Source of the DNA: Clostridium_AD sp036569345
GTDB lineage: Bacteria; Bacillota; Clostridia; Clostridiales; Clostridiaceae
Assembly: GCF_036569345.1 (NCBI RefSeq)
Contig: NZ_DATCQT010000055.1
Span: forward strand, 1 to 64,000
DNA length: 64,000 nt
Direction: 5' to 3'
The translations under genes and the position numbers were made by a program. Under the pieces are notes generated by a model. The model searched no databases. It saw only the letters and a program-made list of their open reading frames with translations, and was not told where the DNA came from. Shown piece by piece: positions 46,937 to 57,900 of the stretch (positions are counted from its first letter, which is position 1; every line of letters begins with the position of its first letter).

Positions 46937-49432
46937 TTATTTTTCTAACTTTTCAAGTCTTTCTTTATAAAATCTTCTAGTCCTATAATCAATAATATCT
47001 TTAAAATGAGATATAAATAAAGGATTATCAATAAATTCACCTAAATCATCATTCAAACAAAAATATGATTTATCTCTATAAAAGAAATCTTTTGCCGAAT
47101 TTAAAAACGCCTTTATTGGATTTTCAGCGACCCTTAAATAATCTTTTTTATTAAAATTCTTATAGTTTTTAGTTGAATCATGTCTCAAAAGATCCACTGC
47201 ATTGGAAGGTTTAACATAAAAATCTCTAAAGCTTAAAAATATATTTTCTTCATCTATTTTCAACTTTATGTTACCACTATTATAAAAAGCTAGAAGTAAT
47301 GGCATTTTATAAGTCTTAACCATTGAAGTTTTCTCAATATTTTTTAAAAATTCATAAGCTTTAGTGTTTAAAAGTAGTTTCTCTTCTTCTGAAATTTCAT
47401 CTATTTTATTTAGAAATCCTAGATAATCATTGAAAATGTTTAATTCTCCTCTTGATCTTATTACATTGTATAGGTCATCTTCCATGTAAGTATACATTTG
47501 AAGCCTACTTGGTCTAGTTTTTAAATCTTCTTTTATTCTATTAAACTCATCTACTACTAAATCAAATATATTCTTTTGCTGCTGCAGCATCTTCTTGAAT
47601 ATATCAATTACTCCAAGGTCAAAATCTACAATACAATCATCAGGATATTCATCCTCTGTAGGTAATTTACCTTGTTTAACTTTTCCCTCAGGATCTTTTA
47701 AATTGCCACTTAAAAAGAAAGGAACCAATTGAGCTTTTTTATAATTACCTATAAAGTCTAAAATGTTCACATACTTCTTGTCCTTATATTTTCTAAGCCC
47801 TCGTCCTAATTGCTGAAGAAAAATTGTCGGGGATTCTGTTGGCCTTAAAAATAATATCATATCAATTTCAGGAATATCTAATCCTTCATTAAACATATCC
47901 ACAGAGAATATAATATTTAACTCTGCTTTCTTTAACTTATCCACAGCTTTTTTTCTATCCATAGAATATTCTGTTTGCTCTCCACTTACTACGGTGCAAG
48001 CCTTAATTCCATTTTCATTGAAATATTTACTCATGTACTCTGCATGCCTTCTGCTGGCACAGAAGCCTAATGCTCTTTTACTATTATATTTTTTATAATG
48101 TTTTAAAATTAAGTCTGCCCGCTTGTTAATCATTAAAGCTTTTTCTAATTCTGCCTCATCGTATTTACCATTTCTAAAGGATATTTTTTCATAATCTGTA
48201 TCATCAAAAACTCCATAAAACCTAAAAGGAACAAGCCATCCTTTGTCTATGGCACCTTTAAGTCTTACTTCATAAACAACGTTGTAATCACAAAGGGCAA
48301 ATACATCTTTATTATCCATTCTCTCAGGAGTTGCAGTAAGTCCTAAAAGAAACTTCGGAGTGAAATATTCTAATATATTCCCATAATTACCTGCAGCTGC
48401 ATGATGGAATTCATCAATTATAATATAATCAAATTCATCTCTTTTAAAATATTTTTCACACAGGTACTTCTTTTGTCCCATGGTTTGTACCGTAGCAAAC
48501 ACAATGTCACAATCAGTATCCTTATTCTTACCACTAAAAAATCCAGTTTTAATATTAGGCATAATGTTTTTAAAAGATGTCTCAGCTTGATTTAATATTT
48601 CTTCTCTATGGGCCACAAATAAAATTTTATTAAAATCTAATGAATCAAAAGCGGCTAAATAAGTTTTACCTATACCTGTTGCTGCCACAACTAATCCTTT
48701 ATCTAAACCTTCTTCTCTACATTTTTTCAGTTCATATAAGGCCTCAATTTGTGCTCCTCTAGGTTCATACAGAAGGATTAACTTACCGAATTCTTCTTTG
48801 TTATCTTCTGTTTTTTCTAAAGCATTAAAGATTTTAGGTCTTTTCCATACTGAAGAATAACGCCGCATCTCAGCATCATCTATAATTATAGAATGATTTA
48901 AAAATAAGTCTTCAAAAACATTTTTAAAATGTGTAAAATCTTCTAGGTTTTTATTCTTATTTAGTCTATAATTCCATTCAATGCCACTAGTCAATGCAGA
49001 ACTCGACATATTAGAAGATCCTATAAAAACATCTCCATTCCCTTCATATTCAAATATGTATGACTTAGGATGAAAGGATTTATTAGCAATATTATAGAAC
49101 CTCAAATCTACTTTATCTCCCAGCGCATCCTTTACTAAATATAAAGCTTGAGGTTGAGTAATATTTAGATAGTTTCCTGTTAGAATCCTTATTCTAACAC
49201 CTTTATCCGCCACCTGTTTTAAATCATTAATAAGTAATTTAACCCCTGATTCCATCAAAAATCCTACTATGATATCTATGGTCTTTGCCCTTTTTAATGA
49301 AGCTGTTAATTTAGGAAGTAAATAATCTTTATCTCCGGTAGAGCAGTTTGAATCATATTCTAGAGTTGCCTCTTTAAATGCGATGGAATCATTGGTGATT
49401 ATTCCTTTATTGGTTATATCTGCTTCAATCAT
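46937..49432 (-). CDS. PLD-family nuclease fused to DEAD/DEAH SF2 helicase
   Basis: The protein has 831 residues. An N-terminal phospholipase D-like nuclease domain (about 25-190) carries the HKD-type motif FHPKSYIFEYEGNGD...GSSNMS (H121, K123, S139, N141). The SF2 helicase core follows, with Walker A AATGIGKT near 260, DEFHHA near 345, LTATPER near 370 and motif VI QQLGRGLRKYKDK near 545. The last 240 residues are a helical region at the position of DUF3427. Related single-gene helicases are common in defence islands and act on DNA. The ATG follows GGGGGAGTATA. Confidence 0.85.
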   Translation of the reverse strand: MIEADITNKGIITNDSIAFKEATLEYDSNCSTGDKDYLLPKLTASLKRAKTIDIIVGFLMESGVKLLINDLKQVADKGVRIRILTGNYLNITQPQALYLVKDALGDKVDLRFYNIANKSFHPKSYIFEYEGNGDVFIGSSNMSSSALTSGIEWNYRLNKNKNLEDFTHFKNVFEDLFLNHSIIIDDAEMRRYSSVWKRPKIFNALEKTEDNKEEFGKLILLYEPRGAQIEALYELKKCREEGLDKGLVVAATGIGKTYLAAFDSLDFNKILFVAHREEILNQAETSFKNIMPNIKTGFFSGKNKDTDCDIVFATVQTMGQKKYLCEKYFKRDEFDYIIIDEFHHAAAGNYGNILEYFTPKFLLGLTATPERMDNKDVFALCDYNVVYEVRLKGAIDKGWLVPFRFYGVFDDTDYEKISFRNGKYDEAELEKALMINKRADLILKHYKKYNSKRALGFCASRRHAEYMSKYFNENGIKACTVVSGEQTEYSMDRKKAVDKLKKAELNIIFSVDMFNEGLDIPEIDMILFLRPTESPTIFLQQLGRGLRKYKDKKYVNILDFIGNYKKAQLVPFFLSGNLKDPEGKVKQGKLPTEDEYPDDCIVDFDLGVIDIFKKMLQQQKNIFDLVVDEFNRIKEDLKTRPSRLQMYTYMEDDLYNVIRSRGELNIFNDYLGFLNKIDEISEEEKLLLNTKAYEFLKNIEKTSMVKTYKMPLLLAFYNSGNIKLKIDEENIFLSFRDFYVKPSNAVDLLRHDSTKNYKNFNKKDYLRVAENPIKAFLNSAKDFFYRDKSYFCLNDDLGEFIDNPLFISHFKDIIDYRTRRFYKERLEKLEK

Positions 49433-49563
49433 TATACTCCCCCAAACTCTTTTTTAAATTTGTTAACCCTACCACTTGGACCACTCACTCCCAATAATAC
49501 TTTTATTGATTTTATTTACTATATCTTTAACGTTATTTTTATCAGCTTTTTGTTAATAAAAGA

Positions 49564-50532
49564 TTATCTTATAAATTCAGTTCCACATTCTTTACAGATA
49601 ACTTGATCTCCAAAATCCACATTAGGGACTTCCTTTATATATAATTTACAGTTACCGCACTTACTACATTTCCCTTCATATTCCCAATAGTCATTTTCCA
49701 TTTCATAACAGCATTTTTGCCATAATATTATTTCTATAAGTTCTTCAGAGTAGCCTGTTCTTTTTGATATAAAATCAAATTCATCATCATTACTATAGTC
49801 CATACATCTAGCATCCATTATTGCTAGAAATACTTCATCTGCATCTACCATTTCACTTACAACCTCACCTAATACAATGTTTTTATCAAAACTAGGCAAA
49901 TCCTTTCTTTTTTCAAGTCTTTCGAATATATATTCTTTTATATTTTTAACCTCTTCCTCATCAATATCAAGCTCACCTAAATTAAACCACTTTATCTGCC
50001 AATATATATCTCTAAGGTCATCGTTAAAACCCCATCCTATACCATTAGTGTCCTCTACAGCAGCTTTTAACCTATCTTTAAAGTTATTATAAATCTCCGA
50101 ATTATCCTGTTTATTAATAGCACTTACAACTGCTTCATACATAACTTCAACACTATTGTAAAATGCTTCATTTATATCTCCGTAAGTATTCGTAAACTCA
50201 ATACCCATCTCAACATAATAAAGCATTAACTCTATTGTAAATTTTTCATTAGAACATAGCTTTTTGAACTCGTTAACAGCTTTCTTTGCATCACCTATTT
50301 TAAATTGAGTTTTCATATTTTTAGGAAAAAACACATCATAAATCTTATTTTTGTAAGTTTCAAGAATTTTCTCTATGTTATCCTGGCTACCATATTTAAC
50401 GATTATATATTCCTTTAAAAGTGGAATTTTTTTATAGCTTTCTATCATCAATTCCAATAGCTCTTCTCTACTTTTTTCTTTAAGTATATTTTTTACTTCT
50501 GTTATACTTAATAAATGTTCATCTTTTTTCAT
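49564..50532 (-). CDS. Hypothetical protein with C-terminal zinc ribbon
   Basis: The protein has about 322 residues. It is helical through most of its length. The last 35 residues hold two CxxC pairs (CSKCGNC and CKECG), a zinc ribbon. The start is placed at the ATG at 50532, eight bases after GGAG; the ATG at 50541 abuts the same GGAG. No catalytic motif is seen and no family is recognised. It lies upstream of the PLD-helicase on the same strand, about 130 bp apart, so co-transcription is possible. A stop-bounded frame of about 27 codons in the gap is too short to call. Confidence 0.6.
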   Translation of the reverse strand: MKKDEHLLSITEVKNILKEKSREELLELMIESYKKIPLLKEYIIVKYGSQDNIEKILETYKNKIYDVFFPKNMKTQFKIGDAKKAVNEFKKLCSNEKFTIELMLYYVEMGIEFTNTYGDINEAFYNSVEVMYEAVVSAINKQDNSEIYNNFKDRLKAAVEDTNGIGWGFNDDLRDIYWQIKWFNLGELDIDEEEVKNIKEYIFERLEKRKDLPSFDKNIVLGEVVSEMVDADEVFLAIMDARCMDYSNDDEFDFISKRTGYSEELIEIILWQKCCYEMENDYWEYEGKCSKCGNCKLYIKEVPNVDFGDQVICKECGTEFIR

Positions 50533-50596
50533 TTTCTTCATCTCCGTTACTGCATTTACTAATTATATTATAGTGTTGTTTTGTCTCTTTTTCTAC

Positions 50597-50615
50597 TGCC
50601 ACCCACGTGGCAAGT
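50597..50615 (+). repeat. Left copy of a 19-bp direct repeat
   Basis: TGCCACCCACGTGGCAAGT matches 59455-59473 at 18 of 19 positions, in the same orientation. The core TGCCAC-CCAC-GTGGCA is itself an inverted repeat. The two copies bracket the Rpn pseudogene and the second Wadjet operon. The gap 50542-50832 also holds a LexA-like box at 50767. Confidence 0.7.
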
Positions 50616-50766
50616 TATAAATTCTTTTAAAGCTCTTTTACTATTATATTTTTTATACTGTTGCAACACAAAATATTTATTTTATTATACCATTATTCCC
50701 TTATATTAAATGTTAAAATGTATAATTTTAACTACCCCTCATCAAAATCAAATAATTTCTCGTATG

Positions 50767-50780
50767 CGAATATATGTTCG
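50767..50780. promoter_or_regulatory. LexA (SOS) box-like palindrome
   Basis: CGAATATATGTTCG differs at one position from the Gram-positive LexA box consensus CGAACATATGTTCG, and it extends to a longer palindrome TGCGAA-N6-TTCGCA. It lies 66 bp before the Rpn pseudogene remnant and about 800 bp before the second Wadjet operon. Confidence 0.55.
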
Positions 50781-50832
50781 CATTAAGGTAATAATATTAA
50801 TATAACATATATTATTTCAGTGTTAAATTTGA

Positions 50833-51376
50833 TATAATGAGGATCATTTGTATGAATTTAAAAATATTGCCGCAGCCATCTTTTTGTTAGATCAAAATAT
50901 AAATGCCATTGAATATTTGGAAAGATTAAAGGATATAGTAATTGGTTTTAATAAATTAACTTCTGAGGAAAAATTATTATTAAAAGGATGGATTAAAAAT
51001 ACAACTAGTAACAATGAAATATATAATATGAATGAGCTAGTAGAAAATATATTTGACGAAAATAAAAAATGAGGAGGTTGAAATTATGGTTTCAAATGCA
51101 TCAAACATCTTTGTTAAATTAAAAAGTGATGGAATAAAAGAAGGTTTAGATGAAGGAATCAAAGAAGGACTTAAAGAAGGTGTAAAAGAAGGGATGAAAA
51201 AGGGTATTGCAGAAGGTAAATCCGAACTCCTTATAAATCAGTTAATGAAAAAATTCAATGGACTTTCTGATTACTATATAGAAAAAATTAAATGTTTACC
51301 CGAAGAGATCATTCAGCAAATAGGAACGGATATTTTTGATTTAGAAAGTGTTGATGATATAAAAAAATACTTATAG
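50833..51376 (+). pseudogene. Rpn-family (PD-(D/E)XK recombination-promoting nuclease) remnant, truncated and frameshifted
   Basis: Two overlapping frames together make the C-terminal half of an Rpn/transposase_31-type protein. The first (50833-51072) reads EFKNIAAAIFLLDQN... to FDENKK. The second continues KNEEVEIMVSNASN, then a KEG-repeat linker (KEGLKEGVKEG) and the usual C-terminal LLINQLMKKFNGLS domain to 51376. Restoring one base in the A6 run at 51064-51069 joins them exactly. The catalytic N-terminal half is absent. Rpn elements are mobile-like genes of recombination hot spots. This copy marks the left end of the second Wadjet cassette. Confidence 0.75.
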
Positions 51377-51440
51377 GAAATGCTATTAAGTCAGGTTATC
51401 TGGGTCAAGGTAAGGTAATGGCAATTAAAATAAGATAAAT

Positions 51441-51476
51441 AATAAAGAACTCTGGTAGCCACCAGAGTTCTTTATT
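51441..51476. terminator. Perfect 16-bp-stem terminator left of the second Wadjet operon
   Basis: AATAAAGAACTCTGGT, loop AGCC, then the exact complement. The inner 18 bases (51450-51467) match the terminator on the other side of the operon (59394-59411) at 17 of 18 positions. Confidence 0.8.
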
Positions 51477-51571
51477 ATTTCAATATCTAGTTAAATTTAA
51501 TTAGATTTAAATAGTGGAGATGTTTTGTATATGGTAAAATAGAAAATATCAGATTATATAAGGAGATAACT

Positions 51572-52579
51572 ATGAAGAATTTAAGAACTCTCAATAAAAA
51601 AAGAATAGACATTGATGAATTACAACAATTTCTTAACATAATAGGGTATATAGATTTTGCAAATACAGTAACAAATTTAGTTATTGACAATGTAATACTC
51701 CCCATAAAAAGCAGTAAGCTAAATGGTAAGAATCCCTCTCTATATAATAGATATACCATAATAGCCTTGAAGGAAGATAATTCTAAATATACTCAGGAAT
51801 TATCATATACTATGAATATTCATTTAGATAAAACTTATTATATTAAAAACATAGATAAATATAAAGATGACAGGGTATTCGTTCTTGCTTTAAGTAGATT
51901 TCTTGATGAGTCAATTAATTTACTTAATACACAAATATCAGCTAATGAAAGAAGTTTTCAAATTTGGCAAAGAGAAAAGTTTCTTAATCGTGAAGGTGGA
52001 AAAAGAATACTTAATAATCTTAATTTATCTTCCCAGTTTTTAAACATTTATGATACTACGCAGCCTCTTTCTTATTATTCCTATAGCAAAACCTCACCAC
52101 AAAAAATATTAATACTTGAAAATAAAGATACATTTTATAGCATGAGAAAACACCTTATAAACGGAAGTAATAAAATTTTTGGCGACGAAATATCTACATT
52201 AATATATGGTGGAGGAAAAAATATATATAGAACCTTTGAAGATTTTGAGGTTTGTGCTGAACCCTATCTTATGGATAAGAAAAATGAAATTTTATATCTT
52301 GGAGATTTGGATTATGAAGGGATAATAATCTATGAGGGATTATATAAAATTTTCAAAGAGAATTTTAATATAAAACCCTTTGTTAAAGGCTACGCGTCTA
52401 TGATAGATAAATTTATTAATGAAAATATAGGTTTACCAAATACAAAAGATGGTCAAAATAGAAATATAGGACAAGTATTTACAATGGAATTTACGCAGAT
52501 ATATAGAGATATCATAATAAATATACTTAGCTCAGATAAATATATTCCACAGGAAATATTGAATATTAGCGATTTTTAA
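51572..52579 (+). CDS. jetD: Wadjet nuclease subunit JetD (type III-like)
   Basis: The protein has 335 residues. The C-terminal DUF2220/Toprim-like nuclease domain shows E183 (ILILENKDTF) and D245-x-D247 (YLGDLDYEG). The N-terminal domain is shorter than in the first JetD. It is first in its operon, unlike the type I set where jetD is last. The ATG follows AAGGAGATAACT. Confidence 0.82.
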   Translation: MKNLRTLNKKRIDIDELQQFLNIIGYIDFANTVTNLVIDNVILPIKSSKLNGKNPSLYNRYTIIALKEDNSKYTQELSYTMNIHLDKTYYIKNIDKYKDDRVFVLALSRFLDESINLLNTQISANERSFQIWQREKFLNREGGKRILNNLNLSSQFLNIYDTTQPLSYYSYSKTSPQKILILENKDTFYSMRKHLINGSNKIFGDEISTLIYGGGKNIYRTFEDFEVCAEPYLMDKKNEILYLGDLDYEGIIIYEGLYKIFKENFNIKPFVKGYASMIDKFINENIGLPNTKDGQNRNIGQVFTMEFTQIYRDIIINILSSDKYIPQEILNISDF

Positions 52580-52625
52580 AGAGTGCTTAGGTCTCTTTTA
52601 AAAAAATATAGGGGGATTACTAAAA

Positions 52626-54242
52626 ATGCGGGTAGATTTTCTTAAAGATTTTAATATAAGAATGAAAAAAGTTGGATCATATGTTCTGCTTTGTAAAAAT
52701 AGTATGTTTAAAAACACATGGAAGAATTATGGTTTTGAACAAACCCATGAATATATGAATTTGATTTTTGCAGTTATGCTCTACATAATGGAGGAGTCTT
52801 TAAAGGATGAATACTGCACTATGGATAGTATAGGTAGTTTCATTGATGATGTTAATATGAAGTATTTCAAAAAGTCTCTAAGTTATGAGCAGTGCAAGGA
52901 CCTGGGTGAATTCATAGTAAACATAGTGTTGTGCGATGAAGGTAAAGCAATGTATTTTAAAGGTTTCGACTTTAAAGAAGGAGAATACACAAATATATAC
53001 ATAAGTTTTGTTTCTAATAAGATAGTTTATGTTGATGATGTAGTAAAGAGAACTTCTTATTATTTAACAGATGATGGGTATTCACTGTTATTATCTACTT
53101 TAGAAATTGAAAACAATATGAAGCTCACCATACATGAAATGATTTTTAAACTTCATCTAGAGAAAGCTAGTTATGATAAGGCTGTTGATGATGTAAAAAA
53201 TATATTTAATCTCCTTCGAATACAGCTTCAAAAAATGCATGATGCTATAAGTAAGATTAGGCAAAATGCTCTTAATTATTCTGTAGAAGAATACAGGCAA
53301 CTATTAGAAGGTAATATGGATTCTTTAAATACAACAAGAAAAAAATTTAATGAATATAGAGTTATGGTTAATCTTAAAATACAAGAAATAGAAAATCAGA
53401 ATATAAATGTTAAAAAACTTAATGACAAAGAACTTGAAAATTTAAATTTTTTAGGAATAATTGGGCAATATCTTGGCAGGGCTATTGAAGAGCAACAAAA
53501 AATATTGAACACTCATTTTGATTTTAAAAGCGTTTATTCAAAAGAATTAGAAGAAATGGCTTCGATGTCTCTTATAAAAAGATTTAATATCGGGACAGAT
53601 ATCTACGACATAATTAGTAAAGATAGTTCTAAATTGGCTTGTATAGATTATATTTTTAGATCTTTATATAGATCACCTATTAATAAAATGTACAACCTTA
53701 ATAAGTGTTTGCAGTATCAAAAACCTATAAAAGCAAAAGAACTTGAAGAGGATGAAGTTGTGTCTTTTGAAGAAGGCCACTGGATCCAGGAAAAAAGAGA
53801 AAAATCAAGAATAAAGCTTTTAAAATACAAAAGCTCCTTAAAAGTGATTTTAGAATCAGCAAACGTAAACGGAGAAGTATCTCTTAAAGAAATATCACAA
53901 AAGGTTAAAGATAATCCTAATAATAAAGATATATTAATACCTACCGTTGAAATATTTAGAGAAATAATAATAGAACTTTTAAAGTATAGCCATATTGATA
54001 TATCAGAGCTTAAGAAGGAAAAAGCAGAAACTATATACGAAAAAGAAAAGTTTGAATTCGAATTAAATGAAACTATATTAGATTTAGTAGAAGAAAATAT
54101 CGAACTTAGTGATGTCAAAAATATCTATGTATCCAAAATATTACATAGTGAAGAAAAAATTAAATTTTATGGACTTCCAAGTGACAACGGCACCGTTAAA
54201 ACGGTTATATGCTCAAATGTGTCTTTTAAAGTAGAGAGGTAG
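52626..54242 (+). CDS. jetA: Wadjet kleisin-like subunit JetA (type III-like)
   Basis: This is a 538-residue helical protein with coiled-coil stretches at about 180-275 and no catalytic motif. It has the position and size expected of the MukF-like kleisin. The ATG follows GGGGGATTACTAAAA, 46 bp after jetD. The assignment comes from context (between jetD and the SMC gene) more than from sequence. Confidence 0.65.
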   Translation: MRVDFLKDFNIRMKKVGSYVLLCKNSMFKNTWKNYGFEQTHEYMNLIFAVMLYIMEESLKDEYCTMDSIGSFIDDVNMKYFKKSLSYEQCKDLGEFIVNIVLCDEGKAMYFKGFDFKEGEYTNIYISFVSNKIVYVDDVVKRTSYYLTDDGYSLLLSTLEIENNMKLTIHEMIFKLHLEKASYDKAVDDVKNIFNLLRIQLQKMHDAISKIRQNALNYSVEEYRQLLEGNMDSLNTTRKKFNEYRVMVNLKIQEIENQNINVKKLNDKELENLNFLGIIGQYLGRAIEEQQKILNTHFDFKSVYSKELEEMASMSLIKRFNIGTDIYDIISKDSSKLACIDYIFRSLYRSPINKMYNLNKCLQYQKPIKAKELEEDEVVSFEEGHWIQEKREKSRIKLLKYKSSLKVILESANVNGEVSLKEISQKVKDNPNNKDILIPTVEIFREIIIELLKYSHIDISELKKEKAETIYEKEKFEFELNETILDLVEENIELSDVKNIYVSKILHSEEKIKFYGLPSDNGTVKTVICSNVSFKVER

Positions 54243-54254
54243 TGAGGGATAGTT

Positions 54255-54971
54255 ATGTACAATATAGAAGATATAAATACTAGCAACAAAATTTTTTATT
54301 ACTTAATTCAAAATGGTGAACTTGCTGGCGACAAGGAAAAAGATCTTTTTAGAATGTATTCTGAGAGTGAACAGGTAATGAATTTAGTGAAAACGCAAGG
54401 AGAAAATTGTAACTGTAAGGTTGAAAAGTACAGTGGGGTTATATATCTTATACCAAGCGAGGACAATGACTTTTTTGGATACTCTAAAGGTGAGCTAAAA
54501 AAGGAACTCTGTAAGTCTAATTGCAATGATAAGGATTATTATCTATCACAGTTTGTAATACTTACTCTGCTAGTTGAGTTTTATGGTTCTCAAGGTAGAT
54601 CAAGTAAATGCAAATATTTTCTAAAGGGTGGAGAGCTTTTAAACATAATAAGTAACAGGTTAAAAGAAAGCGTAGAAAAAGAGGATTTAGAAGAAACTCA
54701 AATCAAAACAGGTATTGCGTATACTAATATTCTAGAACGTTTTGAAGCTCTTAAAAGCTCTGATAAACAAACCACTTCTAGAACTACTAAGGAAGGGTTT
54801 ATATATACTATACTAACATTTTTAGAAAATCAAGGACTTATAAATTATGTGCCAGTGGATGATATGATAACTACAACCTCGAAACTAGATAATTTTATGG
54901 ATTGGAATATATTAAACAAAAATAACTACCTGCGAGTAGTTACTGCTTTTGGAGGTGAAATCAATGAGTAA
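54255..54971 (+). CDS. jetB: Wadjet KITE/MukE-like subunit JetB (type III-like)
   Basis: This 238-residue protein of the expected size has a winged-helix-like C-terminal part (RTTKEGFIYTILTFLENQGLI). The ATG follows GAGGGATAGTT. It overlaps jetC by 8 bp, the same coupling seen in other SMC-kleisin-KITE operons. Confidence 0.65.
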   Translation: MYNIEDINTSNKIFYYLIQNGELAGDKEKDLFRMYSESEQVMNLVKTQGENCNCKVEKYSGVIYLIPSEDNDFFGYSKGELKKELCKSNCNDKDYYLSQFVILTLLVEFYGSQGRSSKCKYFLKGGELLNIISNRLKESVEKEDLEETQIKTGIAYTNILERFEALKSSDKQTTSRTTKEGFIYTILTFLENQGLINYVPVDDMITTTSKLDNFMDWNILNKNNYLRVVTAFGGEINE

Positions 54972-57900
54972 AATCAATGCTCTTAGAATTGTAAACTTTA
55001 GTTATAATAACAATTCAATGAAAATAGATGATGAGACTTTTGAGCTAGGCGGCGAGAGCACCCTTTTAAGCCTACGAAATGGTGGGGGAAAGTCTGTAAT
55101 GGTCCAGTTAATGATGGCCCCTTTTGTAAATAAGCGCTACAGGGATTTAAAAGATAGAAAATTTAATAGTTATTTTACAAAAATCTCTCCAAGCTACATT
55201 TTAACTGAATGGGTTTTGGATGGAGGTGTTGGTTATGTGCTTATTGGTATGATGATTAGAAAAAGGTCAATTTCCTCAGATGATGATTCCGGTGAGGATC
55301 TAGATATAATAACCTTTATACACGAATATAGAAACAACAGCAAGTATGACATTAATAATTTCCCAGCAGTTGAAATTGAAAAAAACATTAAAAAAATTAA
55401 AAGTTTTACGAACACTAAAGGGTTACTCGAGGAGCTTAAAAAAGATAAGGACATAAACTTTAATTACTATGATATTACAGTACCTTCACAGACTAAGAAT
55501 TATTTTGATAATTTAAGGCAGTTTAATATAAATAACAAAGAATGGGAAAGTATAATTAAAAAAATCAACACGAGAGAATCAGGCTTATCAGAACTTTTTC
55601 AAGAATCGAAAAATGTATCAAGTCTTGTGGAGAAGTGGTTTATTAAAGTCGTAGAAGATAAAATTAATAAAGATGAAGACAAGATAAAGAATTTCAGTGA
55701 AATAGTTAAAAAGTATATATATCAGTATAGATATAATCAATCTAAAATACAAAAAAAAGATGCTATAGAAGAGTTTAAGGTTTGCGCAAAGGGTATATTA
55801 GCAGTAGCCGAAATATGCGTGGATCATAAAATTCAAAGTGAAGGTTTAAAAAATCAAATAGCTAATCTTATAAAATATTTAGAAGAGAGTTTAATATACT
55901 CGGAAATAGCGCAACAGGACCTCCTGTTTAAAATTTCAGAAATAGAAACCTATATTAAAGAAATTAGATATGAAGAAATATCCTCAGAGTTTTACTCATT
56001 TGAAGGTAAATCTAGAAAAATAAATACAGAAAGCGAACTAGCTACTCAGGAATTCTTAAATACTAATGAGAAAATAACTATTCTTAACAAAAATAAACAA
56101 GTACTCCAGTGCTCAAAGTTATATGAGGAATATGTTAAGGCATCAAAGGATGTCCAAAAATATGAGAACCAAATAGATATTGTTAAGGAAAAAAATAAGG
56201 ATCTAAGGCCAGAAAGAGAAAATACAGGTTTTACTCTGAAGAAATATTATGAAGATAGAGAAAAGGAAACCTGGTCGTTTTTACAAAAAAGTGATGAAAA
56301 TATAAAGTCTACAAAAATAAATATAGATGATGCTAAAAAAGAAATAGATGACTTTAATAAAGCTCTTCAACAAAAAAGTATCTCAATAGGTAGCCTCCAA
56401 AGTAACATAAAGTCATATTCGCTAAATGAAGAAATTTTCAACAATAGATATAAAAAAGTCTTTATACGAAACTTAATAGGATATTATAATAAAGATTTTA
56501 TAAATAAAGAGACTTTAACATATAGTGAAAATTCCATTAAAAAAAATCAAATCATTATTAAAAACAAGAAAATACTTGAGGCGACATCTATTGAATTAAA
56601 GGTTAAGGAAAGAGAAAAAGATGATGTTTCAAACGTGATAAGTAATATAACTTTTGAACTAACCAATATGAAAAAAGAGAAAATTGTTTTGCTTACCGAG
56701 ATAGAAAAAAGGAAAAATATTATAAAATACATAGATGTAGATGAGCGTAGACTTTTTGACAAAGATTATATCATAAATGTGTTTAGCACTAAAATCAAGA
56801 TTTTAAAAGAAGAGGAAAATAAATTTATTGTTAAATTAAGTAAGCTGAAAAAAGAGGAGAAAAAACTTCAAACAGGAAGAACTATAGAAATTCCAAAAGA
56901 CATTGAAGAAAAACTTCGCCAAAGAGATATAACCTTATTATATGGTATGGATTGGCTTAAGAAAAATAATTACAGTGAAAATGAAAATATAAAATTTATA
57001 GAAAACAATCCATTTCTGCCATACTCTCTAATTATGGAGCCAGAGGATTTAATAAAACTTCAAAACCAGGATCTAGGTGTGTTTACATCTTATCCTATTC
57101 CTATAGTGAAAAGAGAGAGTTTAACCAATGAATCTAGTGAAAAAGTTAATAACTTGTGTTATTTAAATGATATGACATTTTATGTATCCTTTAACACTAA
57201 TCTTATAAATGAAGAAGAACTAAAAAAGTTATTAAGTCAAAAACAAAGCGAAATAACTTCATTAAATACAGTTTTAGATCAGAAACTAAGTGATGTTGAG
57301 TTTTATGAAAAAAACAGAAGTGAAGTTCAATTTTCTGTTTTAGATAAAGAAATTTACGAATCCTTAGAAAAAAACTTAGTTATAAATGAAGAGTTATTAA
57401 TATCAAAAGAAACCACATTTAACAATATTAGTGAAACCTTAAATGATATAAATAATACTATAAACACTGCAACTACAACAATAGGAACACAAGAAAATGC
57501 ATTACAAAATTTACAAAGGGAAATAGAAGATTTTAATTCATTAGTAAAAAGCTATGAAAAATATACTCTTGATAAGAAAAAGTTAGATGAACTTTATGAG
57601 ACTATAGCTCAACTCACTACTGATAAAACGATTAAAGAAAAGAATAAAACCCTTTTAGACGATTCCCTGTCAAATCTTCAAGATGGATTTAGAGATCTAA
57701 CAGAAAAACTAAAAAAAATTGTAGATAATTTTAATAAGTACAATCAATATAATCACGGTCTACTTCTGCAAAAGGATATTGAAGACTTAGAAGCTAGATA
57801 TGACAGTTTAACTAAGGAGATCTCCACAGATATTCAGCTTTTAGAAGAAAATCTCCAAGGTGCAAATGAACGATTTAAAACAAAAGAAGAAGAAATAATT

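Noticed and set aside
49440..49555. Short minus-strand frame (about 27 codons, ending SEWSKW) between the zinc-ribbon gene and the PLD-helicase
   Set aside because: It looks protein-like but is too short, has no start codon, and could be chance in AT-rich DNA.
53717..54118. 133-codon minus-strand open frame opposite the second jetA
   Set aside because: Ser/Phe-rich composition is typical of the antisense of Lys/Glu-rich coiled-coil genes.
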